Assembly: GCF_002812045.1 (NCBI RefSeq)
Contig: NZ_NPEG01000001.1
Coordinates: forward strand, 62,001 to 126,000
Source of the DNA: Leptospira haakeii
GTDB taxonomy: Bacteria > Spirochaetota > Leptospiria > Leptospirales > Leptospiraceae
Length of the DNA stretch: 64,000 nt
Direction of reading: 5' to 3'
Shown: positions 8,327-17,192 of the stretch, in pieces
How positions within the stretch are numbered: the stretch's first letter is position 1
Layout of the letters: every line of letters begins with the position of its first letter
The notes under the pieces: generated by a model
The model's database searches: none
What the model was told of the DNA's origin: nothing
The model's input: only the letters and a program-made list of their open reading frames with translations
Made by a program: the position numbers and the translations under genes

Positions 8327-8893
8327 ATGCGCGATTTTAAAGTACTAGTCACAGAAGCTTCCAAAGGAGAAGAACCGGCTTGGACGGAGTTGATGACCCG
8401 TTTCGAAAAATACGTCAGTAGTCAGGCTATCAAAAGGATCCGAGATCAATCCAAGGCAGAGGATCTAAGCCAAGAAGTATTTTTAGAAGCATGGAAAGTT
8501 CTTCCATCTCTCCGGCAACCGGAAGCATTTCCATTTTTACTCAGAAGGTTGGTGCTAAAACATTCGGATCGTATCTTAAGAAAAAAAGACCTGCTTGGCA
8601 CCGAGTTAAATCCTGAGATCACTAAGGCCGCTCCTCGCTCTGGAGATACTTGGAGGACAGAAGTTTTAGAAGCGTTAGAAGAACTTCCTAACGAAGAGAA
8701 ACAACTTTTGAATCTGAGATATTTCGGCGAGATGAGCTACGAAGAGATCACCGAAAAAACAGGGATCCCAATCGGTAATTTGAAAAACCGTTTGAGAAGA
8801 AGTAGAGAATTATTACGCAGACAACTTTTGAATAAATCGGATAGAAAAGATTGGTTGGAAGTCCTACATGGGCCTATGGCAATCGCTTCCTGA
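8327..8893 (+). CDS. RNA polymerase sigma factor, ECF type
   Basis: The 188-residue protein has sigma region 2 (about residues 20-90, with DQSKAEDLSQEVFLEAWKVL, the -10-recognition/core-binding helix) and sigma region 4 (about 115-170, LEELPNEEKQLLNLRYFGEM then SYEEITEKTGIPIGNLKNRL, the -35-binding helix-turn-helix). Length and two-domain layout are those of extracytoplasmic-function sigma factors. No anti-sigma gene is adjacent; instead a ClpP-family protease gene follows after 12 bases, suggesting co-expression and possibly control by proteolysis. The ATG at 8327 has no strong ribosome-binding site. The regulon is unknown. Confidence 0.93.
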   Translation: MRDFKVLVTEASKGEEPAWTELMTRFEKYVSSQAIKRIRDQSKAEDLSQEVFLEAWKVLPSLRQPEAFPFLLRRLVLKHSDRILRKKDLLGTELNPEITKAAPRSGDTWRTEVLEALEELPNEEKQLLNLRYFGEMSYEEITEKTGIPIGNLKNRLRRSRELLRRQLLNKSDRKDWLEVLHGPMAIAS

Positions 8894-8905
8894 TTGGAGA
8901 ATAGA

Positions 8906-9484
8906 ATGACTGATACTTTAGTAGAACCAATCCAATTTCCGGGACTCCGTATGGAAGACAACCAACTCAAAGAAAGAAAAATTTTTCTTTGGGGGCAGGT
9001 GGATGATTCTTCTGCAAAATATGTGGTGGAGCGTCTATTATATCTTTCTAATCAAGATCCGGAAAAGGATATCACTCTTGTGATCAATAGCCCAGGAGGT
9101 GCAAATACTTCCGGTATGTCCATTTTAGATACTATGGATCTGATCCCGAATGATGTGAGCACAGTTTGTATGGGATTGGCCGCAAGTTTTGGTGCATTAC
9201 TTCTTCTTTCAGGAACAAAAGGTAAAAGATTCGCATTCCCTCATAGTAGGATCATGTTACACCAACCTCATGTTCCAGGAACTTACCAAGCAAAAGCAAC
9301 TGATATAGGAATTTTTGCTTCCATGATCGAAAGAGATAAGAAGGAGATCAATCGTATCGTTTCCGAAAGAACAGGTCAACCCTTGGAAGTTGTAGAAAGG
9401 GACACTGATAGAGATCTTTGGCTTACTCCTTCCGAAGCACAAATTTACGGTGTGATCGATGGAGTTTTAGATAACTGGAAATAA
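8906..9484 (+). CDS. clpP: ATP-dependent Clp protease proteolytic subunit (ClpP paralogue)
   Basis: The 192-residue protein has the ClpP fold with an intact catalytic triad: Ser94 in MGLAASFGALL, His119 in RIMLHQPHVPG and Asp in ERDTDRDLWL (about 170). The INSPGG motif (about 60-65) forms the oxyanion region. No N-terminal extension is present. I place the start at ATG 8906, which has GGAGA five bases upstream, rather than at the in-frame TTG at 8894. The GLAASF context differs slightly from the usual G-x-A-(A/T)-S-(M/A)G of housekeeping ClpP, so this is probably the second ClpP paralogue. No ClpX or ClpA gene is adjacent. It shares a transcript with the ECF sigma factor. Confidence 0.92.
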   Translation: MTDTLVEPIQFPGLRMEDNQLKERKIFLWGQVDDSSAKYVVERLLYLSNQDPEKDITLVINSPGGANTSGMSILDTMDLIPNDVSTVCMGLAASFGALLLLSGTKGKRFAFPHSRIMLHQPHVPGTYQAKATDIGIFASMIERDKKEINRIVSERTGQPLEVVERDTDRDLWLTPSEAQIYGVIDGVLDNWK

Positions 9485-9493
9485 CAAGTTTTC

Positions 9494-10105
9494 TTAAGCT
9501 TGCGGTTTTCCTAATTTAAATAGAAGATTCCCTCTGACAGTGGGCCATTCTTCTTTTATAATACTGTAAACTACGGTATCTCTTAGAGTGCCGTTTTTAC
9601 TGATACGATGATTTCTTAAGATACCGTCCAGTTTTGCTCCTAACCTTTCGATCGCTTTCCTGGACTGTAAATTCATAATATGGGTCCTGAATTCTACCGC
9701 TATACATCCTAAAGTCTCGAAGGCATGTTCTAATAGTAAAAGTTTACATTCCGTATTCACAAAAGTTTTTTGGACCGATTTAGGATACCATGTAGCTCCG
9801 ATCTCCAACCTACGAGCATCCTTTTCTATATTCAAATATCTTGTTGTTCCTAAAAGTTTAGAATCTTCCTTTCTGATCACTGCAAAAGGAAGAGAAAGTC
9901 CTACTTCTTGTTCTTGTAATGCTTTTTGGATCCAAACCTTCATTCCTTCCGGTTCCGGAATATTGGTGTACCAAAGTTTCCAGAGTTCTCCATCTTGCAC
10001 TGCTTCGGTCAATGCATCAGAATGTTCCAAACCGAGAGGGACTAATTCCACATGGTCGCCGGAAAGACGTATAGGTTTAGGAGGATAATAAGTAGAAGAA
10101 ATCAT
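9494..10105 (-). CDS. GNAT-family N-acetyltransferase (RimJ/RimL-like)
   Basis: This 203-residue protein has the RimJ/RimL-type GNAT layout: an N-terminal strand with LSGDHVELVPLGLEHSDAL, the central strands FAVIRKEDSKLLGTTRYLNI and ARRLEIGATWYPKSVQKT, which bind acetyl-CoA, and a late motif RTHIMNLQSRKAIERLGAK (the NxxSxxxxExxG element). Members acetylate protein N-termini or small amines; the substrate here is not predictable. It is convergent with clpP, whose stop is 10 bases from this gene's stop, so the two transcripts probably overlap or terminate together. Confidence 0.87.
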   Translation of the reverse strand: MISSTYYPPKPIRLSGDHVELVPLGLEHSDALTEAVQDGELWKLWYTNIPEPEGMKVWIQKALQEQEVGLSLPFAVIRKEDSKLLGTTRYLNIEKDARRLEIGATWYPKSVQKTFVNTECKLLLLEHAFETLGCIAVEFRTHIMNLQSRKAIERLGAKLDGILRNHRISKNGTLRDTVVYSIIKEEWPTVRGNLLFKLGKPQA

Positions 10106-10136
10106 GTTTATAATATAAGAAGGTTCCGGGCTAGAT

Positions 10137-11036
10137 TTATAACTTCAAATAGCCTGACAAACACCAAGCACAAACTTCTTCCGTAAATGGAAGATCTTTT
10201 GCTTTTGCCACCACATCCGGAGGAACAGTATGGAAGAAGATCCTATCATCCACAGTTCTTCCGCAGATCTTACAGACCGAGATCTTCCATGGGGAGATGG
10301 TTTCTCCCTCCTTCTCAGCTTGGGAATGAAAGCGAAAAGGTCGAACATCTTCGTCATTTTCCAATCTTGTTCTAAGAGAAAGATATTCCTCACCAAAACT
10401 AATTTCTAATCTAAAGACATGTTCTCCTTCCATGGTATCAAATCTAAGAAGGTTTGGATCCAATCCTATTTCTTTAAATTGTAATATTGCTAATGCGATC
10501 CCTATCTCTCTCCCTTCCTCGTCGAATGGGTAATCTTCGTAATATTCTGAAAGATCTTGGTAGGATTTTGCTCTGGAAAGATATTCTGTTAGTGCTTCCT
10601 CTGCTTCGGAAGTAATTGGGGCTAAATTTGCGATCTCTAAAGAAACCCCTGAACCCGAATGGTGGATAGTGGTTCTGAGTATAGAACCTTCTTCTTTTAA
10701 TCTATTCCTTAATTTTAATGGATCTGAGAAGTCCCAACTAGTCTCAAATTCGGCTTCTCTTTCGGTTAATGATTCTGAACTGAGAGGATCCCAACCCTTC
10801 TCCATAAAGTAGGAATTCCTACAATTCTCTTTGAAGGCCATTTCTAATAGGGAATATATGAGGGAAAGAGAAGGAGGAAGAATATCCGTCTTTTGGTAAT
10901 ATTCCAAACAGAACCTTAGATAATTCTCCACATTGGATTTATAATATTGAGAAAGTACCACTCCGTGAAGGACGATCTTTTTTCCGAGTTCCATTCCTCG
11001 GACCAAACGTTCCTTTTTGGCTAATTCTATTTCCAT
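10137..11036 (-). CDS. Hypothetical protein with possible degenerate GHKL domain and C-terminal Cys4 motif
   Basis: The 299-residue protein is not a family I can name. Its middle part resembles a worn-down histidine-kinase-type ATPase: SLLEMAFKENCRNSYF sits where an N box would be, VSLEIANLAPI where a G1 strand would be, and EEGREIGIALAILQFKEIG where a G2 box would be; the glycines needed for ATP binding are mostly missing. The C-terminus has CKICG (about 268) and CAWC (about 292), a likely zinc ribbon. It is the last gene of a minus-strand pair ending near 10137. The GHKL relationship is an inference. Confidence 0.6.
   Translation of the reverse strand: MEIELAKKERLVRGMELGKKIVLHGVVLSQYYKSNVENYLRFCLEYYQKTDILPPSLSLIYSLLEMAFKENCRNSYFMEKGWDPLSSESLTEREAEFETSWDFSDPLKLRNRLKEEGSILRTTIHHSGSGVSLEIANLAPITSEAEEALTEYLSRAKSYQDLSEYYEDYPFDEEGREIGIALAILQFKEIGLDPNLLRFDTMEGEHVFRLEISFGEEYLSLRTRLENDEDVRPFRFHSQAEKEGETISPWKISVCKICGRTVDDRIFFHTVPPDVVAKAKDLPFTEEVCAWCLSGYLKL
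10809..10822. repeat. Dispersed palindrome inside a coding region, copy 4
   Basis: GTAGGAATTCCTAC is a perfect 14-base palindrome in the coding sequence of the gene at 10137..11036, encoding part of its CRNSYF stretch. It has the same core as the intergenic copy at 7950. Confidence 0.55.
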
Positions 11037-11111
11037 CCGCTTACGGAGTTCTGGCTCCCCGCAAAAGTATCGGGAGATTGAGGTCTCTGTCTGCCTTTTT
11101 TTATAGATCTG

Positions 11112-11168
11112 AGATTGAAAAAGAAACCGGTCCCCGGAGAAGGGCCTAAGCCCAAAACCTGGGACCGG
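11112..11168 (-). terminator. Probable rho-independent terminator with branched stem
   Basis: CCGGTCCC (11127-11134) pairs perfectly with GGGACCGG (11161-11168), and an inner hairpin GGGC-CTAA-GCCC (11042+100 to 11153) sits inside the loop. On the minus strand the stem is followed by a T-rich run (GGTTTCTTTTTC). It lies downstream of the small gene at 11309..11650 and upstream of the gene starting at 11036, so it would separate their transcripts. Confidence 0.65.
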
Positions 11169-11308
11169 CTAAATTGGTGCTATATTGGATGGGAAAATAT
11201 TACGATGTGATCTCCGAAAATTCTATTTTGAGCGCAAAACTAGATAACGCTTAGCTAAAGAAAGCGGAGTACGGCTAGTTAGGCCATGACTGGCTTTCGA
11301 AGCTTAGA

Positions 11309-11650
11309 TTAGGAGATAGATGGTGGAGGAATATTCAGCAGATGCTGAGATAATAATTTATTGTGTAGAAATTGAAACCTATCCTGGCGGGAAGGGTTTG
11401 AGTTAGAGAGACCTGGAGTGTTTATCTCAGAAGTTAAAAAATCTCCCCAAACCGTCTCCGAAGGATCGGAGGTTTCAGCAAGATCGCTTAATTCTTCTAT
11501 ATCGGTCTCTTGTCCGATGATTATTTGTGATTGGTCGGACTTCTTCCCGGGATAAGGGCTGTTGGATGGTCCGGAATGGATAAAGAATAATAGAGTAATT
11601 AAGGCTAAGGAAGCCGAAACGAACCTTAGTTTTTTTCCTCTTAGGACCAT
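11309..11650 (-). CDS. Small hypothetical membrane-anchored or exported protein
   Basis: This 113-residue protein has a short positively charged N-terminus (MVLRGKKLRF) and one hydrophobic segment (VSASLALITLLFFI, residues 11-24), typical of an uncleaved anchor or a signal peptide. The rest is polar, Ser/Pro-rich and low in complexity, with no recognised domain. There is no lipobox Cys. It lies between pgi and the gene at 11036 with a predicted terminator downstream. It may be lineage-specific; no function can be assigned. Confidence 0.55.
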   Translation of the reverse strand: MVLRGKKLRFVSASLALITLLFFIHSGPSNSPYPGKKSDQSQIIIGQETDIEELSDLAETSDPSETVWGDFLTSEINTPGLSNSNPSRQDRFQFLHNKLLSQHLLNIPPPSIS

Positions 11651-11739
11651 ACTGAATCTAATCCGAAACCTGAACGAATCTCTGTCAAGCTTTTAGAAAA
11701 ACCTTTTCGAAATGATAAACGAAAAAGAAATCTGTTTGC

Positions 11740-13080
11740 TTAGACTCCTTTTTTGCGAAGAAACTCTCTTAAATTTTCAAAACCTGGTTTTCCCAGTAAT
11801 GCGAACATATTTTTCTTATAAGCCTCTACTCCAGGCTGATCGAATGGGTTTACGCCCAATACGTTCCCCGAAACTCCGCAAGCTAATTCAAAAAAATACA
11901 TAATTTGGCCTAGGCTCCTAGGTCCTGTATCCGGAAACAAAATCTCCAAACATGGTATCCCGCCTTCCGAATGTGCTACTAAAGTGCCAAGGAATGCTTG
12001 TAAGTTTACTTCTTCTAAATTTTTAGAAGCTAAGAAATTCAGTCCGTCCAGATCATCTGAGTCCTTGGGAACCAAAACTTTTGCTCCTATATTTTTGGAA
12101 TAAAGAACCGTCTCGAAAATATTACGTTCCCCTTCTTGCAAATATTGCCCAAGAGAATGCAGATCGGTAGTCAGTTCCACAGAAGCGGGAAAAATTCCCT
12201 TACCTTGTTTGCCTTCACTTTCTCCAAATAACTGTTTCCACCATTCGGTTAAAGTTCGGATAGAAGGATTATAATTTGCGATCACTTCTATCTTCTTTCC
12301 GGACCTATAAAATAGATTTCTGTAAGCCGAATAAATACACGCCGCATTTTTATGCGGAGAAGTTTCCGAAATCAAAAAGTCGGCAGCCTCAGTGAACCCT
12401 TCCCAAAAAGAGAATATGTCTATTCCTGCGGCGGCAATCGGAAATAGTCCGACAGGTGTTAAAACTGAATATCTCCCGCCTACGTTATCCGGAATAGAGA
12501 AGGTCACAAATCCTAATTCATCCGACATTTTACGCAGGGCGCCTTTGGAGCTGTCGGTCGTTGCAACTACCCTATCTTTTGCTTTGGCTCCGTATTTTTT
12601 TTTGGTAAGATCCCAAAGTAAACGAAATGCCAAAGCAGGTTCGGTAGTAGTTCCGGATTTGGAAACCACATTGATTGAAAATTCTTTATTCTCTAGATAT
12701 TCTAAAAGTTCTGAATGATAACGTGCATCTAAATGATGTCCCGCATAAACGATCTCAGGTGATCCTAAACTTGGAGTTTTGAAATAAGGTTTAGAAGCCT
12801 CAATAACAGCCTTGGCTCCTAAATAGGAACCTCCAATCCCGATCACAACTATAGTCTCTGATTGTTTTCTAAGTCTTTCGGCTTCAGAATGAATTTTTTC
12901 TAATTCTGATTTTTGGATCTCTTGAGGAAGTCGGACCCAACCCAGAAATTCGGAACCTGGGGATTTTCCTGAGAGAAGATTTTGTAATGTTTGGCCTGAC
13001 TCATTTAATAAGAGTTCATAGGTTTTGGGATCTGCAAACTCCGAGGCAAATCTATCGTTTATTTCTAAAGAAAAAGCCAT
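11740..13080 (-). CDS. pgi: Glucose-6-phosphate isomerase
   Basis: The 446-residue protein is a short-form phosphoglucose isomerase, interconverting glucose-6-phosphate and fructose-6-phosphate in glycolysis and gluconeogenesis. It shows [15 protein letters not shown] (about 78-92), the signature [17 protein letters not shown] (about 140) that binds the sugar phosphate, [17 protein letters not shown] (about 205), and the C-terminal [12 protein letters not shown] carrying the catalytic Lys. Leptospires live mainly on fatty acids, so its main role is probably making hexoses for envelope sugars. It is divergent from galK at 13217. Confidence 0.97.
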   Translation of the reverse strand: MAFSLEINDRFASEFADPKTYELLLNESGQTLQNLLSGKSPGSEFLGWVRLPQEIQKSELEKIHSEAERLRKQSETIVVIGIGGSYLGAKAVIEASKPYFKTPSLGSPEIVYAGHHLDARYHSELLEYLENKEFSINVVSKSGTTTEPALAFRLLWDLTKKKYGAKAKDRVVATTDSSKGALRKMSDELGFVTFSIPDNVGGRYSVLTPVGLFPIAAAGIDIFSFWEGFTEAADFLISETSPHKNAACIYSAYRNLFYRSGKKIEVIANYNPSIRTLTEWWKQLFGESEGKQGKGIFPASVELTTDLHSLGQYLQEGERNIFETVLYSKNIGAKVLVPKDSDDLDGLNFLASKNLEEVNLQAFLGTLVAHSEGGIPCLEILFPDTGPRSLGQIMYFFELACGVSGNVLGVNPFDQPGVEAYKKNMFALLGKPGFENLREFLRKKGV

Positions 13081-13216
13081 CGGTATTCCTCAAAATCGGA
13101 CATCCGAGACAAATTACTTATGTTAATTGGAATAGCAAGAAAAAACGAAATAATTCAATGTTCCAATTTTCCAAAATCCCTTGTAAGTATTTAAGTATTA
13201 GATTTTATTTTCCAGA

Positions 13217-14380
13217 ATGACTCTTTCTATCCGAGAGAATCTTTCTTCTTCTCTATCCGATATTTTTCCAGACGGACCGAGCCTCGGTCCAATTCGTTTT
13301 TTCTCCGCCCCAGGCAGGGTAAATATCATAGGAGAACATGTGGATTATGCAGGAGGACTTGTATTTCCTGCTGCAATCGATTTCAGAACACATTTTGCAA
13401 TCCGAACAAATGGACTTGGGACTTTCAGATTTTATTCCTTGGATTTCCAATCCGAATTTGTAACAAAAGAACTCAACTACTCCGAAGAAAAACCTTGGGT
13501 AAATTATATCCTAGGAGTCATATCAGAAGCTCTTAAATTAGGTTTAAGGGTAGAAGGTTTCGATCTCGCTTTTACGGGAAACATTCCTCAAGGAGCCGGA
13601 CTTTCATCTTCAGCCGCCGTGGAAGTTGGAGTAACATTCGCACTTTCTAAAATTTTCGACTGGGACATTACAAAGGAGAAGATCGCTCTACTCTCTCAAG
13701 CCGCAGAGAATCATTTCGTGGGAGTCAATTGTGGGATCATGGATCAGTTCGTGATCGCAGTGGCAAAACCTTCTTCCTGTATTTCTCTAAATACGGAAAG
13801 TTTGGAATATTCTTACCATAGTCTGGAACTTCCGGGTTATGAATTTTATCTGATCGATTCTAATGTAAAACATAGCCTTAAGGAAAGTGAATACAACGAC
13901 AGAAGGAAGGAAGTAGAATCTGCGACTTCAAAATGTAATAAACTTTCGACTGAGGTCCGGACTTTAAGCCAGGCGAACTTCTCCCTAATCGAAAAAGCAG
14001 GGCTGACTCCTTCTGAATTCAAAAGAGCCACTCATATTTTAGGAGAAAAATCTAGAGCCGAAAACGTTATCCGCTCCTTAAAGGATAAAAATGCGGAGAA
14101 GGTTGGGGAGGAACTATTCTCTTGCCATGAATCACTCTCGAAAAACTTCCAAGTCTCCTGTGAAGAAACAGATTATATAGTAGAATGGTTCCGTTCTGAA
14201 AATGTATTAGGTGCCAGAATGATAGGAGGAGGATTCGGAGGTTGTGTTCTAGTCCTGGACAAAGAAGGCAGATCTTCTGATTTATTCTCTAAATTCGAAA
14301 AGGAATATCTCCAAAAATTCGGACTAAATGCAAAGATCTATAAATTCTCTATCTCGGAAGGCGTAAGAGAAGACTTTTAG
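13217..14380 (+). CDS. galK: Galactokinase
   Basis: This 387-residue GHMP-family kinase phosphorylates galactose at C1. Motif 1 is the galactokinase signature APGRVNIIGEHVDYAGG (about 31-47), motif 2 the ATP loop GNIPQGAGLSSSAAVEVG (about 118-135), and motif 3 GARMIGGGFGGCVLVL near 335. The catalytic Asp is expected in NCGIMDQFV (about 176). Length is the usual one for GalK. The upstream region has only a weak ribosome-binding site. The divergent neighbour pgi also handles hexose phosphates, which suggests a shared sugar-metabolism context, but no galT or galE is adjacent. Confidence 0.95.
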   Translation: MTLSIRENLSSSLSDIFPDGPSLGPIRFFSAPGRVNIIGEHVDYAGGLVFPAAIDFRTHFAIRTNGLGTFRFYSLDFQSEFVTKELNYSEEKPWVNYILGVISEALKLGLRVEGFDLAFTGNIPQGAGLSSSAAVEVGVTFALSKIFDWDITKEKIALLSQAAENHFVGVNCGIMDQFVIAVAKPSSCISLNTESLEYSYHSLELPGYEFYLIDSNVKHSLKESEYNDRRKEVESATSKCNKLSTEVRTLSQANFSLIEKAGLTPSEFKRATHILGEKSRAENVIRSLKDKNAEKVGEELFSCHESLSKNFQVSCEETDYIVEWFRSENVLGARMIGGGFGGCVLVLDKEGRSSDLFSKFEKEYLQKFGLNAKIYKFSISEGVREDF

Positions 14381-14466
14381 ATCGTTTAAAAAGCGGATAA
14401 AATCCTTGCAGAAACGGCTAGTAATTCGATAGTCTTCGCATTCGGTAAAAATAAGCGACCAATACT

Positions 14467-14886
14467 ATGGCAGATACTCCTTGGAACCTGGACAGCAAAG
14501 ATTTTGATCATGACGCACCCGAGCTGGGCGTATTTCTAGATCAGGATAATATTCCGGAAGGTCTTCCAAAGGAAGCAGTGGTCGTAAAAATTTCTGGCGA
14601 GATCAATTTATACTCAGCCCAGATCATGAAAGAAAGATTCTTTCATTTACTCGATCGAGGATTCATTTATCTTCTAGTGAATATGGAAAATGTGAAGTAT
14701 ATAGATTCATCCGGGCTGGGAGTTTTTATGGCGACACATTCCAGATTGGTTAAGAGCGGCAAGGGAGGCATCGCGGTATTCTCTCCTTCTTCTCAAGTGA
14801 ATAAAATTTTAGAACTTACCAAATTAAAAAGTCTGATCCGAGTAGGAAGCACTTCCAAAGAAGCATGGAAACTTTTAGCGCCTTGA
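14467..14886 (+). CDS. STAS-domain anti-sigma factor antagonist
   Basis: The 139-residue protein is a single STAS domain. It has the strand VVVKISGEINLYSAQIMKERF and the conserved VKYIDSSGLGVFMA motif with the phosphorylatable Ser of the SpoIIAA/RsbV class (about residue 80). Such proteins release sigma factors by binding anti-sigma kinases when dephosphorylated. The N-terminus carries about 30 extra acidic residues before the domain. No RsbW-type kinase is adjacent. The uracil-DNA glycosylase gene starts 10 bases later and may be co-transcribed. Confidence 0.9.
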   Translation: MADTPWNLDSKDFDHDAPELGVFLDQDNIPEGLPKEAVVVKISGEINLYSAQIMKERFFHLLDRGFIYLLVNMENVKYIDSSGLGVFMATHSRLVKSGKGGIAVFSPSSQVNKILELTKLKSLIRVGSTSKEAWKLLAP

Positions 14887-14896
14887 CCCGTTCGCG

Positions 14897-15517
14897 ATGA
14901 ACGATTCTCAAAAATTTAAAAAACATATAGAGACATTACTTCATTGCAGACTTTGTCCGGATATGGTGGGCAATCCTGTACAAGGTGGTATTCCTGGCGC
15001 AAAAATTATGAGCATAGGCCAGGCTCCAGGTATCCATGAAGAAAAATTCGGAAGACCATTCGCATACACCGCAGGTAAAACTTTATTCAAATGGTTTTTA
15101 TCTATCGGAATAGAAGAAGAGATCTACAGATCCAAAGTGAATATGGCTGCAGTTTGTAGATGTTTTCCTGGCAAAGCAAAAAGCGGAGATAGAAAACCGA
15201 ATCCTTCCGAAGTAAAAAATTGTTCCAGATACATTCGTTTCGAAGTGGAATTCAATCAACCTGAACTTATCATTCCGATAGGCAAATTGGCGATAGATCA
15301 ATTGGTGGAGAATCAAAAATACAAACTAGACGATGTTATTGGTAAGAAGTTTAAAAAAAACTATTACGGAGTGGAACTGGATTGGATCCCTTTACCACAT
15401 CCATCCGGATTAAATGTTTGGAATCATTCTCCGGAAGCTAAGATACTGATCGCAAAATCCTTGGATCTAATACGAAAACATCCCGCTGTCAAAAGAGAAT
15501 TCTTCTCTAAAAAGTAA
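14897..15517 (+). CDS. Uracil-DNA glycosylase, Fe-S (family 4/5-like)
   Basis: This 206-residue protein belongs to the UDG superfamily, which removes uracil from DNA as the first step of base excision repair. Cys17 and Cys20 (CRLC) with Cys87 and Cys109 match the four-cysteine pattern of [4Fe-4S] UDGs. Motif A is SIGQAPGIHEEKFGRPF and the C-terminal motif is LPHPSGLNVW. The A-P-G-x-H variation means the family number is uncertain. Its last codons overlap the convergent AraC-family gene by 11 bases (15507-15517). Confidence 0.87.
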   Translation: MNDSQKFKKHIETLLHCRLCPDMVGNPVQGGIPGAKIMSIGQAPGIHEEKFGRPFAYTAGKTLFKWFLSIGIEEEIYRSKVNMAAVCRCFPGKAKSGDRKPNPSEVKNCSRYIRFEVEFNQPELIIPIGKLAIDQLVENQKYKLDDVIGKKFKKNYYGVELDWIPLPHPSGLNVWNHSPEAKILIAKSLDLIRKHPAVKREFFSKK

Positions 15518-16265
15518 GATCTAATATTAGGTTCGCATTTTGGCGAAACCATTGTTTCGGACTAAACCCTGTCTTCTTCTTAAATTCGCGAATAAAATGT
15601 GCCTGATCATAATAACCGGCTTCTAAAGCCAATTCAGTCAGACTGGAAGAAGAATTATAAAATCTGAATATATTTCGGAATCGCACAAGCCCCGCGTATT
15701 CTTTTGGGCTTAGACCCACTCGGGACCTGAAGCCTCTTTCCAAACTGCTTTGACTTACGCCTAGATCTTCTGCCAAACCTTTGATCCCAATTTCTCCGAA
15801 CGAGGATTTGATCCTTAAAACCGCTTCTTGTAAGAATTTTTCTTTTTCTTCTTTTATAGGAAGAAGATTCCGAAACTTTTCCAAGGTTAGAGATGCCTCT
15901 TGCCCTTTCCAATCTGCTTCTTCACAGCCCGCAATCAAGTCAGAGACTGCCTCTTTGGAAAACAGATCCTCTAGAGACAAACTTGAATCACTGATCTGGT
16001 TCATCGGAACAGAGATCATTCTGGAAAGAACCAAGGGAGAAATATAAACTAAAAGTGATTTGGTATTTTTTTCAGAGATGAATGTTCTTGGTCCTCTTAA
16101 TATTCCGGTGATTCCCGCCTTTGCGAGAGTTTGAGATTGTTTGCCCGAGCCTAAGGAAATTCTACCTTTGGTTTGGACTCCAATTACACATTCTTCTCCC
16201 GGAAGAACCGAATAAATTTCAGGAGATTCTTTATGACTCCAGGAAATTCGGATCAAATCAGACAA
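15507..16265 (-). CDS. AraC-family transcriptional regulator
   Basis: The 252-residue protein has an N-terminal sensing region of about 145 residues without a recognised domain, and a C-terminal AraC double helix-turn-helix (about 150-245). The first HTH is IGIKGLAEDLGVSQSSLERGF. The second HTH contains LTELALEAGYYDQAHFIREF and KKKTGFSPKQWF, the family signature. It overlaps the upstream HHH gene by 8 bases (16258-16265), so the two are translationally coupled. The effector is unknown. The 3' end overlaps the UDG gene on the other strand. Confidence 0.92.
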   Translation of the reverse strand: MSDLIRISWSHKESPEIYSVLPGEECVIGVQTKGRISLGSGKQSQTLAKAGITGILRGPRTFISEKNTKSLLVYISPLVLSRMISVPMNQISDSSLSLEDLFSKEAVSDLIAGCEEADWKGQEASLTLEKFRNLLPIKEEKEKFLQEAVLRIKSSFGEIGIKGLAEDLGVSQSSLERGFRSRVGLSPKEYAGLVRFRNIFRFYNSSSSLTELALEAGYYDQAHFIREFKKKTGFSPKQWFRQNANLILDLTF

Positions 16266-16539
16266 GCTGTTTGTCCTTCCAGAACCACCATTTCATTTTT
16301 TCCGGTTCAGGATCGGGAGTCGCTGAAACGTATACCGCACAACGAAATACGTACAGCATACATGGATCTACTTTAGTGCCTTGGTATTCGCAAATTTCGT
16401 CGTATAATTTTTCAGGATCTAATTTTGCGAGTTCTGATTTACTACGAACTCCCAAATTCCAGAGATCTTCTGCGATTACCTTGCCCACTCCGGGAAGAGT
16501 GCGAAATTCCTTTAATACCTCGGATTTATCCGACTTCAT
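16258..16539 (-). CDS. Helix-hairpin-helix protein, Cdd1 (pathogenicity locus) family
   Basis: This 93-residue protein contains a helix-hairpin-helix motif (LKEFRTLPGVGKVIAEDLWN, with the L-P-G-V-G-K hairpin), then LGVRSKSELAKLDPEKLYDEI and a Cys-containing CMLYVFRCAVYVSA segment. Order and size match the Cdd1 family, small proteins of unknown role that are often annotated as pathogenicity-locus proteins and predicted to bind nucleic acid. It is the first gene of a two-gene unit with the AraC regulator. Confidence 0.82.
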   Translation of the reverse strand: MKSDKSEVLKEFRTLPGVGKVIAEDLWNLGVRSKSELAKLDPEKLYDEICEYQGTKVDPCMLYVFRCAVYVSATPDPEPEKMKWWFWKDKQLV

Positions 16540-16611
16540 AGAAAGAATTTATAGTAAGTCGGCCCAAAAATCAAGTGAGTTACTTGGTTTATTATAGGCC
16601 AATACCGTAGT

Positions 16612-17187
16612 TCAGTAGAAGGTTTTTAACATTTCTTCGAATCTATTTTTGATCGGGGTTGGAACATTTGGGATTAGATATTTCGCCCAAATTTTGAGTT
16701 CATCTCCACCCAGAGAACCCATGATCTCTTTTTGGTGTTCCTCTAATTCAGTATCTGAAAAATACAAATATAATCTAATTTGAGTTTCCTCTTCTTCTCT
16801 TGTCATATGGGAGAAGTAATCTGTTTGGAAACGAATTAGTTTTACATAAAATTCTTCGGAAATAGCCGGAGCCTGTTCACCTTCTTCTTTAATGCGATCT
16901 AAAAGAGATTCCAGTTCTTCTATTTTTTCTTCCAGATATTTATGCTCTTCCTTATCTCTTAGAGAAGTTTGAGGATCTTTTTTTTCTAAATGTTTAAGAC
17001 TGACCCCTTCTTCGTCTCTTGCATGTATCTTTAACATTCGAAAAACTTCTTTTGCTAATTCTAAAAGTTGGAGTACATCTTTTGGATCGGAGTAATCAGT
17101 CCTTCCCGCCTCCTGTACTAATTTTGAAATTCCATAACGGATCGCTTTGTGCGGGAAATCATATACTTTCTTACGGTTGTTCAACAT
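16612..17187 (-). CDS. Hemerythrin-like (HHE) domain protein
   Basis: The 191-residue all-helical protein has regularly spaced His and acidic residues typical of hemerythrin HHE domains: FPHKAIRYG near residue 13, IHARDEEG near 55, EEHKYLEEKI near 80 and YFSHMTREEEET near 130. These could bind a di-iron centre that senses or stores O2 or NO. Ligand spacing is not perfect, so iron binding is an inference. The middle third is charged and coiled-coil-like. The Shine-Dalgarno GGAGA is inside a perfect 6-bp hairpin (17193-17208) just before the ATG, suggesting translational control. Confidence 0.75.
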   Translation of the reverse strand: MLNNRKKVYDFPHKAIRYGISKLVQEAGRTDYSDPKDVLQLLELAKEVFRMLKIHARDEEGVSLKHLEKKDPQTSLRDKEEHKYLEEKIEELESLLDRIKEEGEQAPAISEEFYVKLIRFQTDYFSHMTREEEETQIRLYLYFSDTELEEHQKEIMGSLGGDELKIWAKYLIPNVPTPIKNRFEEMLKTFY

Positions 17188-17192
17188 TTCAT

